A stretch of DNA of 64,000 nt from Cordia subcordata (lineage: Eukaryota; Streptophyta; Magnoliopsida; Boraginales; Cordiaceae), in assembly GCA_028554755.1 (NCBI GenBank), contig JAPTOF010000001.1, positions 1,624,501 through 1,688,500 on the forward strand. Direction: 5' to 3'. Position numbers and translations under genes: made by a program. This document shows positions 25,743 through 42,206 of the stretch, one piece after another; within the stretch, counting starts at the first letter, position 1, and every line of letters starts with the position of its first letter. The notes beneath the pieces are model-generated. The model saw nothing but the letters and a program-made list of their open reading frames with translations, did not search any database and was not told the DNA's origin.

Positions 25743-26076
25743 CTATTTTTTACTTGTATGTATATTCACCAAATCGAACTTGATGTGGCAGCAGGAGTAG
25801 CTTTTGTTGGTCAGTTAGTTACTTTCTCTTTCTATTTATTGTCTCTATCTATATATACATATATGTATGTATAGGTTGTTAATGAAGCAGCTTCTTGGTT
25901 TGAGCTGTGACTTTGAATGTAGATTGACCAGTTCGAGTGAGGCGAGTTGAAATCGGGAGCTTGCTGTGGTTGACTCGGCTGGAAAGGGAGAGGAGAAGTG
26001 AGTGAAACTACTGGATTTGAAGAATGTGGATTTGGAGACTCCGAGTTGACTCGGATTTGAATCGGTGCAGCTGAAG

Positions 26077-26642
26077 GTATTCGAGTTTGCCTTGTGAATG
26101 AGCTGAGTCGAATATTTATGTGGAGATCTGATTGATGAGTTTTAGTGCTTGTATGTAGTTTAAATTGTGAGCATTCTTTTGATTTTTCTCAATGTCTCTG
26201 TTTTAGTTTTAAATTCCATATGTATGCGAGTCTAGTGTTTATACGTGTTTAGGCATTTTGAATTGGATATAAACATGAATCCAGGTCCAAATGTGTGTGC
26301 GCGTGTGGATATATGTATATATACGGATGTGTATATGTATATAATTGAATCTAAGTGACTAAGTGTACATATATGCGTGTGCATACTTTTATGTACAAGT
26401 CTGTCCTATTGTATGTGTATACCCTTGAATCCAAGTGTATATGTGTATGTATATATGTGTTTAGTGCGTATTTAGTTGGATCATTGATGCAATTGAAATT
26501 GTTCTAAATGATTTTGCTTATGACTGAAGAGTGTTACAATGTATACATACATAAATAAATATACACGCACACATTCAGATACTTTGTCGTCATATATATA
26601 CATGTATGGTTAAGCCAACAATACGATTTTTTTATCTGCCAG
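26077..26642 (+). other. Probable 5' UTR intron of the BSK gene
   Basis: A donor GAAG|GTATTC at 26077 and an acceptor TCTGCCAG at 26642 bracket a T-rich, non-coding stretch dotted with TATATG/TGTGTG runs. The flanking purine-rich leader then runs to the ATG at 26814. Leader introns are common in plant BSK genes. Not confirmed by transcript data. Confidence 0.45.
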
Positions 26643-26813
26643 AGCCGTGTGTGGTTTATAGATAGGAGGAACATCGTAATTGATTATGGAAATTTGGTAT
26701 GTGGAGACAGATGGAGAGCTTGTGATCTAGAGAACTTGCAACTTGTCAGGCTGTGTTTTGGAGCGTCGAAGACTTCCCATTGTTTGATTGCAAGTGGACA
26801 AGTGTGATCTTAG

Positions 26814-33064
<6,251 letters not shown>

Positions 33065-34065
33065 TAACTCGAGAGAAATCCCACGTTATTTCTGCTCTTA
33101 AGCTGCAACACGTTGGAACCTTCTTAGCCGAGCAGAAAGACTAGAGGATCTTCTTCTTAAAGGAGACATGTTCTGTCGTGGTTGGCATTTGTGACTTGAT
33201 CGTTTGATTTTGTCGAGCATTCTTTCCGATACTATTGGATGGGTTCGTGTGGTGAGCTGGGTGGGTTGCTTCCCATTGTATTTCGAAAAAGTCTCATCTG
33301 CGACAACACAATCTTCAGAAATAATTTCAGTACCGTCGGAAGAATTTACACGTCCATAAACGATTCAAGTTACGAACGACGAGTTGGAGGGACACGCTGT
33401 GCTGTAATTTATGTACGGTACCATATGGCTTGCTCACTCTGAGGTTGATTGCTCTTGTATTTGCTGCTTTGTTATTTGCTCTGTTGGTTTCGAGTATCTA
33501 TGTGCAAAAGAATTGTTCATAATTTGCTCTACATGTCTTGAGGAATTGATTGGGTTAAAGTGACTTTGTTGTCGACATCGAAGAGAACATTATTATTTGG
33601 CATCCCCGTTTGTTAAAAATTTTCCTAGAAATGTTATTGTAAGTCCGGGCTTTAGAAAACGTGGTTGCTGGAGCCTACACATTCTCTGCTTTCTTTCTCT
33701 GAGATTTTATTGTACTTCTTGAATCTTGCATGGATTTTCTTTCTTTCTTTTTTTTTTTTTTTTGCACCCCTTCTTTTGCTCTTTTTTTTTCTTGCACGGA
33801 TTATGGTAACATTACTTAGAGTTACTACTGCATCATTCCATTATATGAAACTGAAATATGCTCTGGAGTTTGGAAAATCCACTTCAATGGAGTCTCCAAA
33901 TAAGTAAGTAGTACAATTACTCAAATTAAGTACTACGCATGAAAGCCAAAAAAAAGAAAAAGAAAAAAAAAAGAGATTGATAAGAACAATGACAATGTTG
34001 AGTAACCAAAGAATGGTAAATACGTGGAATCAACGATACTGAATGTCTAAAATATTATTATGAGT

Positions 34066-34440
34066 CTATTTGACCTTGACCTTTTTTCAAAAATAAAAGG
34101 TTTTTTCTTAATAAATTTTTTTCAATAGACATTTGAATTGACTTTTAAAATACCAAACTTTTTAATTAAGTCAGACTTCGGGAAAGCACCAAAAACACAT
34201 CCTTTCTTTGCCATTTAATAAAGTAGATGACAAATGTGTTGGAACAAAGGATTTAATAGCCAATTTAAGAAAAGAAGTTAAAACTCTTAAAATTTACTTA
34301 ATTTTCAGCTTTTTTTTAAAGGTTAAAATTTTTAACTTTTTTTAAAAAATATTTTTTAATAAAAAAATTAAAAAAAAAACTCTTTTTGAGAAGAATCTAT
34401 CCGGAGCCAGTTTTGAGAAAAATTAATTCAAACGAGCCCA
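34066..34440. mobile_element. MITE-like element, GGGCTCGTTTGAATT family, copy 1
   Basis: The right end, read outward on the minus strand, is GGGCTCGTTTGAATTAATTT. The left end begins about 34066 (GTCTATTTGACCTTGACC) and is a degenerate inverted match. The interior is A/T tracts without coding capacity. The same terminal motif recurs at 57073 and 58588-58814, so this is a small family in the window. The superfamily is uncertain; PIF/Harbinger-like termini are one possibility. Confidence 0.5.
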
Positions 34441-34668
34441 AATAGTCTAATATAATATCAAATCAACTTGAACGGAATCAAGCATGCCATTTTCGGGGAA
34501 AATATAACTAGAAGATGAAAAGAACGCCCCATAACAGCCTTTACATACATAGCCCATGTGTGCTCCACAAGGCCACACATCCAATACGCACAAATAAGCA
34601 CACAAATCCATAATTTCAACAAAACTTCTTTACACATATAAAAACAATAAAAGTTAAATGAATAAGAT

Positions 34669-34673
34669 AAAAA
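34669..34673 (-). terminator. Pol III T-run terminator of tRNA-Cys
   Basis: Five T on the minus strand immediately follow the 3' end of the tRNA gene, the standard RNA polymerase III stop. Confidence 0.75.
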
Positions 34674-34744
34674 GGGCCCAACCGGGTTCGAACCGGTGAC
34701 CTCTTGATCTGCAGTCAAATGCTCTACCACTGAGCTATGGACCC
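34674..34744 (-). tRNA. tRNA-Cys (anticodon GCA)
   Basis: A 71-nt cloverleaf folds on the minus strand. The acceptor stem GGGTCCA pairs with TGGGCCC (one G-U), the D arm is GCTC...GAGC, and the anticodon arm TTTGA-CTGCAGA-TCAAG places GCA at positions 34-36. The T arm is ACCGG-TTCGAAC-CCGGT, with a perfect B box GGTTCGAACC. No intron and no CCA are encoded, as expected for a nuclear plant tRNA gene. A T5 terminator follows directly. The complete structure suggests a working gene. Confidence 0.95.
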
Positions 34745-35037
34745 TTAGGACAATGTTGCAACACATCCATCGAATAAATTTAATCATGAAAAGTGTACAA
34801 TACTCAAATTAAGAACTGTAGCATGAAAGCTAACAAATAGATAACAACAATAACAATGCTCGCTGCCCAAATGAATGGTAGAATATGCAGAAGCAACAAT
34901 TATCCAGTACCTCTTTGTTTACCATATCCAAATGTAGGCAAAAGGGCAAAAAAAAAAAAAAAACCTCAACAATATAAATAATACACAATGCAGGGCCACC
35001 AAATTAAGAAATAAGCAACCATTCAATTAAATCTTTT

Positions 35038-37156
35038 TCAGTTCTCCATTTCTTCCTCCTCATCAAGCTCTTCATCATCATCAGCAACAGCATCTTGATA
35101 CTGTTGATACTCCGAAACCAAATCATTCATATTACTCTCAGCCTCAGTAAACTCCATCTCATCCATACCTTCCGCAGTGTACCAATGCAAGAACGCCTTG
35201 CGCCTGAACATCACCGTGAATTGCTCCGAAACACGCCTAAACATTTCCTGAATCGACGTAGAGTTCCCAACAAAGGTCGACGACATGGTCAGCCCCGTCG
35301 GTGGAATATCACAGACACTCGATTTAACGTTGTTGGGTATCCACTCGACGAAGTACGATGAGTTCTTGTTCTGCACATTGATCATCTGCTCATCAACCTC
35401 TTTGGTGCTCATTTTGCCCCTGAACATCGCCGAGGCCGTTAAGTATCGGCCGTGGCGCGGATCGGCTGCGCACATCATGTTCTTGGAGTCCCACATTTGT
35501 TGGGTCAGCTCTGGGATTGTGAGGGCTCGATACTGCTGTGATCCACGCGATGTTAATGGCGCAAAACCAACCATGAAGAAATGCAGACGTGGGAATGGGA
35601 TTAAGTTTACTGCTAGTTTTCGGAGATCAGAATTGAGTTGTCCAGGGAACCTCAGGCAACATGTTACTCCACTCATGGTTGCTGAGATCAAGTGGTTCAA
35701 ATCTCCAACTGCAAACATATATGCAAGTAAAGCACACAAGTACAGGGCGGAAACAGGAATTTATCATTGGGCGGACGAGATTTATTTAGAAACCATCGTT
35801 GAGATAACGTTAAGTAAAACAACAAGTTCTTTTTTTCTGACGCGAAGAATATACAATAGAATCTATTACTTACAGCTTGGATTTGTGAGCTTAAGAGTTC
35901 GGAAACAGATATCGTAGAGTGCTTCATTGTCAAGGACCATGCACTCGTCAGCATTTTCGACAAGCTGGTGAACGGAGAGGGTGGCATTATAGGGTTCAAC
36001 AACTGTATCAGAGACCTTAGGAGAAGGAAAGACAGAAAAAGTCAACATCATCCTGTCTGGATACTCTTCCCTGATCTTGGATATAAGTAAGGTCCCCATT
36101 CCTGACCCTGTGCCTCCTCCAAGTGAATGGCAGATTTGGAACCCTATCATAAACGCACAAATGTAAGTTCAGGGCTCGTTTGGTATCATTGTTATTGTTT
36201 GGTTTCTGTTTTGTTGATCAATGAGGTAATTTGTTTTCTTATTCGTTTTGTGGAGAAACAAAAAATATAACCTGTTTTTGCAAATCCAGTAAACCAGATT
36301 TCCAAGGATTGCATTTCAAGAAAGCAAAACTAATTAACTAATTTTACATGTTCCATGCAGAAGGCTTATAAGTTTAGTAAATAGAGTTACGATTTTAGAG
36401 CTGCCATGTCAACATGATAAAAATGAGCACTTGCCGATGTAGCAATATCAATGTTAGAAAAAATTTAGGGAATGTGGAATGGTGACTTGACGTTTTGACT
36501 TCAAAAAATAAACAGTGAAATCGTGTGTTGGGTTCTTCGTGGCACAAAGGCAGTTACCTGATTCGCCTTGAAATTTGTGTCTCGAAAACATAATTTTATA
36601 AAAGTTGGCTATCTCACTCTTTTCTTTCAAAACATTGTCACTTTAATTTGATCGACAATTTATAAAAAAGAAGTCATTTTAGTAATTATTTTTTCAGCAT
36701 ATAAGTGTTTGGACCTTAAATTTAATAATTGCCAAGGAAAATGCATTGAAATGTTTAATTACCTTGTAAACAATCACAATTCTCAGCTTCTTTACGAACA
36801 ACATCAAGAACAGAATCAATCAACTCAGCTCCTTCAGTGTAATGCCCTTTAGCCCAATTGTTGCCAGCACCATTTTGTCCGAAAACAAAGTTGTCCGGCC
36901 TGAAAATCTTGCCGTGCGGACCGGTGCGCAAGCTATCCATTGTTCCAGGTTCAAGATCCATGAGAACTGCCCTGGGCACGTACCTGCCACCACTGGCCTC
37001 ATTGAAGTAGACATTAACCCTCTCGAGCTGAACATGAGAAGTTCCATTGTAGCTCCCAGTGGCATCAATGCCATGTTCATCACACACAACCTCCCAAAAC
37101 TTCGCACCAATTTGGTTGCCGCATTGCCCAGCTTGGATGTGAAGAATTTCTCTCAT
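35038..37156 (-). CDS. TUB: Beta-tubulin
   Basis: GTP-binding beta subunit of the microtubule heterodimer. Three exons, 37156-36763, 36143-35874 and 35708-35038, encode 444 residues. The introns interrupt codons 132 and 222, positions typical of plant beta-tubulin genes. The N-terminal MREI motif, which mediates co-translational autoregulation of tubulin mRNA in animals, is present. The GTP-binding signature GGGTGSG follows the first intron, and the highly conserved body has no disruption. The C-terminal tail is acidic ([15 protein letters not shown]) as expected for MAP and motor contacts, but its ending in Met-Glu-Asn is isotype-specific and I cannot name the isotype. The gene is convergent with BSK, with the tRNA gene between them. 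Confidence 0.98.
36144..36762 (-). other. Beta-tubulin intron 1 (619 bp)
   Basis: Donor CAAG|GTAATT and acceptor ATAG|GGTTCC on the minus strand. A GGGCTCGTTTGGTATCATTG stretch at about 36172 resembles one terminus of a hAT/MITE element, but I cannot find a matching second terminus. Confidence 0.7.
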
Positions 37157-38546
37157 TTTTCTTAAAATTTAAGAAGAAACTGTTACGCCTGCTTTAGCTT
37201 TCTGTATCGTGTTTTAGAGTCTTGCAAGTTTAAGAATGATTTTTTTGGACTCGCGATGATCACGACCCTAATTTTGTCTGAGCGGATTTGGGGGTGTGAC
37301 AAACTTTAATTTTGACACCTTAGTGATATAAGAGAGCTTGAGGCGAGTAGATATATGGACATCAAACGAGTGAACGTGAACATGGCTTTTGTAGTATGCC
37401 AAGGAGATAGAAGTGGACTGAGACATTGATATTTTCTTATTTTATTTTATTTTTTGTGCGTGTCTGAAAAGATGTTTTAGAATAATTGAGAGATCAATTA
37501 ATAATTTCCATGTGGGTATGTTTTTGTTTTCGAGGGCCATGTCAAGTGCCAACAGGGAGTTGTGAGCTGGAAATCGATAGATGACAACCATTTCTTGCAT
37601 GCATGATAACCCCAAGTGGACCTATTCTTTTATTTTTTTTCAATCTGATGATCTTGTATTTTATTGTTGTTCTATTTCTTTCCGGATTTCATGTCTAAAT
37701 CAAATCAACAATTATAGGTCAGTATGAACAAAGTAAACATGTTCTTCTATATCTTTTTAGCTAATTTAACTACGTACAATATGTTTTGCTGAATCCGAAT
37801 CCAGAGAGTATTAGTTGATTTGTTTTTTGTATCCTTTTGTCTTGAACGATCAGGGCAATAAAATTCATATCATTTTAATACGAAAAACAAGGATAATTTG
37901 AATTTTTTTGTAAAAAGTTTTTCTCAGAATAAATGGACATTAAAAAAATTGTGTTATCAATACAAATATATAAATAGTAAAATTTTTATCATTAAAAATG
38001 CACATGGATAATGGCAATGAGTTGCATTTTCCACATCATAGTTGGTGCATTATGGTGGGATCTTTAGGAATATAGTGATGAGGTAAGAGAGGTAGCAAGT
38101 CTTCAATTATTGAAAGGAATAAAGCCTTTTTCACGTTCACGCTGTCTCCTCCCATATAAGCTTCCAACTTCCAGAAAGGAAAGGTTAGCTGTATAATATT
38201 GGAATCGTATGTTCTCATTTTACTGATTTATATATGCTAACCTGTATCTCAAGTTCATCGCCTCATAAATTATCAACTAAAATAAGACTTTTAGCTACTA
38301 CCAAAGAACACAAAAAGAAAGTGAGACTTCAGCTATAATTGATTTTTTTTCTTTTTTTATTCTTTAATAACAAAAATTTCACTTTATACGTGATTACATT
38401 AGATTAATCTTGTAGTAAAACTGTATACTCAAATGCATCTCTAAATCAACTAGGAGCACAAAAATATCTGTGATGAAAGATATGAGTTAATTTTGGAATT
38501 TTTAATTATATTACAATATATCATTATCCAATCACTTCACTAAAAT
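37157..38546. other. Upstream region of beta-tubulin
   Basis: On the minus strand a TATA-like TATATC/ATATAT cluster lies at about 37325-37355, about 170-200 bp upstream of the ATG, and fits a core promoter. Farther out the DNA is AT-rich with no coding region that I can support. Confidence 0.4.
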
Positions 38547-40062
38547 TACGTTTGGTATGCAGGAATAGCCTAGAATGGAGTCATCATTCCAACCTCTCAT
38601 TCCCTTTCTTTTGTTTAGTGGAACTAATTGAAGTTGGAAAGTTCATTCCCATAGAATGGCTTTTCTAGAAAAAAGTGGAAAAATCCATTCCTTAGCCAAA
38701 CCCAATGAATGAGTATTCTAACTTAAATTGTAATCATAAAAAATAAAATAAAACCAAAAAGAATAATTTATTATTCCCGGCTTAAATCTTCAATTGTTAT
38801 TAAACAAATAAAAAATTAAAAATTAAAAAAGCAAAAAGTAAAAATTAAAAATACATATGTTTTTTTTCCATTTTAAACTCTTTTTCACCCAAAAAAATAG
38901 GTGTAGTTTTATTGGATGATTAACTTTTCTCTCAATTATGTTAGAAAAGTAAATAAATTGAAATATGGTGATAAAATGAAAAATGATTGAACAAATAATA
39001 CTATGTGTTATCGTCGATCAAAAGACAGAGTATTTTAATTTATGTTAATATTGTATAAAAATAATTGTCACGTATAAGTCTAAATTTATGCCAAATTAAA
39101 GAATAAGTGTATTTTGGTTAATTGAAATGATTTTTGTTCTGTTCTAATTTTGTTTTAAGATAAGTTTACCAAATATATCAAATAAGATAGTCATTCGATT
39201 CTACCTTTTTTATAATTTTAACTGACCATAAGAAAAAGAAAAAGGGCCTGTTTGGCAAATTTAGTTGTTGGAGTAGCTGATAGCTGTTTGGGTAGCTGAT
39301 AGCTATTGTATTTTAGCTGTTAGCGAATAGCTATTTAACTAGCTGATTGAACAAAATGTATTCGGTAAAATTAGCTGTTAGATTTTAAATGACATAGAAA
39401 GATATTGATATCATGTTATTATTATTATTGTTATTATGATAATTGAAATTACTATTACTATTACAGGAATAAGATAATTATATTTCATAATTAGATATTT
39501 ATTCTCATAATCATATTTTAATATTAAAGTATAACTAATTTTTTTATAAAATATTTATATCAATATTACAAAAGTTAATTTTAACAGATTCAAATTTATT
39601 TTGTAAAAAAGAAGGTACTAATAAAACTTATACTTTCAGTAATGTTGATTATATAGAAATTGAAATTTATTTTTATATTATTTCTTATTTTCATTTGTGA
39701 AAGAAAAAGTAAAAATATAAAGAGAGATTGAAGAAACAATAGAAAAATAAAAAAATGCAAAAAAGGTAGAATTGCCAAAAAAAAAAAAATGAAAAGCTAA
39801 AAGCTACCTGAAACGCTAAAATTTTTAACTTTTGAGAAACGCTAGTTGAAACGCTAAAAGCTATCTAAAACGTTACTTGAAACGGTAGTTTACCGAACAG
39901 TAATAATTTAGCAAAATAGCGTTTTGACCAGTCAAAACACTAAACGCTACTTAAAAAGCTGTTGCCGAACATGCACAAAGTGTTCCACGGCCATTCTACC
40001 TTAAATTCTTTTCTGCCTCGAATAACCATTCATTTCTAAACCATTCTACCATACCAAACGTA
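38547..40062. mobile_element. MITE-like element with TACGTTTGGTATG terminal inverted repeats, carrying a nested insertion
   Basis: TACGTTTGGTATG at 38547-38559 is matched exactly in inverted orientation by CATACCAAACGTA at 40050-40062. The subterminal GGAATAG/AGAATGG-type sequence is also mirrored, with several AATGGAAT-like repeats on both arms. The outer TA at each end could be a TA target duplication. The arms together are about 0.8 kb and the centre is occupied by another element (39244-39976). No transposase is encoded. Confidence 0.7.
39244..39976. mobile_element. Nested hAT-like non-autonomous element
   Basis: The left end GGGCCTGTTTGGCAA and the inverted right end GTGCATGTTCGGCAA match imperfectly. 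The subterminal regions are rich in AGCTGTTAGC/AGCTGATAGC motifs on the left and in complementary GCTAAAAGCTA-type motifs on the right, which is common in hAT MITEs. It interrupts the TACGTTTGGTATG element. No clear 8-bp target duplication survives, so the boundaries are approximate. Confidence 0.5.
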
Positions 40063-40139
40063 CCATAAACAACTAGAGTCAAGAGAAAACTAATTCAGTT
40101 AAATTAAATTTCTTTGATACAAAATAGGATCATATATAT

Positions 40140-40407
40140 GCTCTGTTTGTTATAGTTTTATTTTAAAATGCTTATTCTATTGAAATGAGGGTAAATCTTA
40201 TAAAATTTAAGAAATCTTATTTTGCATTCTATGAAAATTTAAAACAAAACCATACTTTTTATCTTATAAGAAATAAGTAATCCTTCCTATCTTATTTTTT
40301 ACAACTATAGAATGCATGGTTCATATAATAAGATATTTTAAATCTTATAAAATATTTCCAAATTTCAATAGATAAGTATCTTAAAATAAGATCATTCCAA
40401 ACACACT
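40140..40407. mobile_element. MITE with long (about 75 bp) terminal inverted repeats
   Basis: The left arm, from CTCTGTTTGTTATAG through TCTATTGAAATGAGGG to AAATCTTATAAAATTTAAG, is mirrored by the right arm read in reverse complement (GTGTGTTTGGAATGATC, TCTATTGAAATTTGG, TTTTATAAGATTTAAA). The total length is about 267 bp, so the single strand can fold into a near-complete hairpin. No coding capacity. Confidence 0.7.
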
Positions 40408-40724
40408 AATAGAACCTTGAGATTCTTCCCATAAATAAATGGGAAAGAAAACCATCTAATTTGGATTTACTATATACTTTACGGCCCATTTAATGTGGTA
40501 ATGATTTAATTTAACTTATTACACTCCATAACATAGTTTGATGCCGACACTACATATTAAATAGTATATTATGTGATTTTTAGTCCCACATGCATTGGAA
40601 AAAAAATGACCAAGAAGTACGGAAGCATCACAAATAGAGCATATTTTATAGATCTTCCTAATAAAAAATTAATGACACAAGATTATGACAATGTCAAGGA
40701 TATGGTTCCAAACTGTCTGCTTTC

Positions 40725-41164
40725 AAGATTAGTGGATGGAATGGGAGAGGGAAGCTAGAATGGCTGCCGGTCCCATTGGCTCCATGATTGGGATAAGATC
40801 ACAGAATGATTCCAAGTCAGACTCAGGAACAGATTGCTACAAGCATGTATCAAACAAATTATTTTTGGAGACTACTATCTATCATATTTGGCGTGAATGT
40901 AATATAAGAGTGCATAGTTATGAAAGTCCGAGGAATGAGGAACAGTTATTTAAGCTGATTGCTGCTAATGTTTGAGCTAAAGCTTCTCTTTAATGTGAAG
41001 TTAGGATTAGTAGTGCTAACAAATTTAGCGTAGAAGATGGGACATTAGACTTAACTTGGACTGATTTTGGATGTTTTTATAAATTGAGCTGTTGATTCTT
41101 GTAAATTTCTTTATCAATACAAGTTCATTGTTGATTTAGCAAAAAAAAAAAAGATTAGTGGATG
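40725..41164 (+). mobile_element. 5'-truncated LINE fragment with 14-bp target-site duplication
   Basis: The 412-bp insert at 40739-41150 is flanked by AAGATTAGTGGATG at 40725-40738 and 41151-41164. It ends on the plus strand with a 12-A tail, as produced by target-primed reverse transcription. Its translation contains the LINE ORF2 C-terminal motif YHIWRECNIR. The reading frame then breaks, so this is a dead 3' fragment. Confidence 0.85.
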
Positions 41165-41379
41165 ATATTCTCCAATTTTCCAATATTTGTTTGTTAAAAC
41201 AATATCTTTTGCTTGAGTGATTCGTTGTGTGTAATGTGATTCCGAATCAATAAGATGACCCCACTACGGCAACCATAGACCTACCACTTCAAATGGTAGA
41301 TACAAGTTGATTTTAGCATCTCTATTGCTTTCTTTTTTAACTAAGTTAGCAAGAACTTTGATTAATGCGGAAAGAAGAA

Positions 41380-41990
41380 TTTTACAAAATACGGACAACG
41401 TCTCCCAACTGAACTAGAAAGACCAAAAACGAGGACACCAAAGATGGGGCTTGGTACTATGGGATATCCATATACCAAAGGATGGAGCTTGGTACTGGAG
41501 AAATCAACTGAAGTTTAGAGAAGGAATGGCTCCTTGCATAATCCAAGAGAATGACCATTACCTTTGGCTGGGAAGTCCGAATGGAATTTGGCAGTCTATT
41601 ATGAAGAAGGCTCAAGGCCCTCATTAGATTAATCGGGGGGATTGCATCACGCGATGGATTAAAGTGAAATGCAATTGGAACACACTTTAAGCCTTCATGA
41701 TCAAACTGGGATTGAAAGCACTGATCTTCTACATTTGGATGGAAAGGAACGGAAGAACACATCGCATGGAAGCCAAAATTGAAGACCACATTATTCATGC
41801 CATTATTTTTGACATTAGGCATGGTATATATAGCAGCAAAGTGTATAGGGACAACACTACCAACAGACTTTTGTATAAAAACTGGCAGTTAGAAATTAGA
41901 CTTACTTATAATTTTAGAACCTTTAATGACAATAAAATGCTACTTAATCATTTCATTCAATGCTTAATTAGTGCTAGATGGAATTAATTC
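41380..41990 (+). pseudogene. Degenerate LINE reverse-transcriptase C-terminal fragment
   Basis: Broken plus-strand frames encode LINE ORF2-like pieces, including WDIHIPKDGAWYWRN near 41460 and ALIFYIWMERNGRTH near 41720, interrupted by stops. They correspond to the end of the RT and the RVT zinc-ribbon region. No poly-A tail or target duplication is clear, so the boundaries are approximate. Confidence 0.6.
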
Positions 41991-42206
41991 AGTTTAATTT
42001 CTTTTCTGATGAATAGAATAATATATAGAATCTTAAGATTCTTCCAAGAAATAAATGGAGCTCGAAAATATTTGTTTGCTTTTAAGAGTGGTAGATGATA
42101 TTCTCTCGTTGTGGAGTCTTTATTTATTAAGACAATATTTTTACAAATGTAACAGAAATTGCACCAAAAAGTTAAGGGGGACATATAGAGAAAATAGTTA
42201 AACATC

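Larger units (their letters stand above)
33065..34673. other. Intergenic region between BSK and tRNA-Cys
   Basis: About 33065-33650 is probably the BSK 3' UTR. It has no conserved ORF. From 33730 to 33800 there are long T tracts, and 33940-33975 is A-rich. A MITE-like segment occupies about 34066-34440 and is listed separately. No gene is seen. Confidence 0.6.
40408..42141. repeat. Diverged duplicated flank around the LINE insertions
   Basis: AGAACCTTGAGATTCTTCCCATAAATAAATGGGA-like sequence at about 40410-40443 recurs at about 42028-42061. The stretch CTGCTTTCAAGATTAGTGGATG (40717-40738), continued after the LINE by ATATTCTCC...AAAACAATATC (41165-41208), recurs uninterrupted at about 42079-42140. 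The second copy therefore resembles the pre-insertion site of the LINE fragment. Confidence 0.55.

Noticed and set aside
34458..34787. 109-codon minus-strand ORF containing VEHLTADQEVTGSNPVG
   Set aside because: It is the well-known translation shadow of a tRNA gene; the tRNA-Cys cloverleaf at 34674-34744 explains it.
35285..35917. 210-codon plus-strand ORF opposite beta-tubulin
   Set aside because: Antisense shadow of the conserved tubulin exon 3; no recognisable protein features.
36144..36762. MITE inside beta-tubulin intron 1 from GGGCTCGTTTGGTATCATTG
   Set aside because: Only one terminus is recognisable, with no matching inverted end or target duplication.
36820..37165. ORFs on both strands over tubulin exon 1
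   Set aside because: Shadow frames of the conserved exon, with no independent support.
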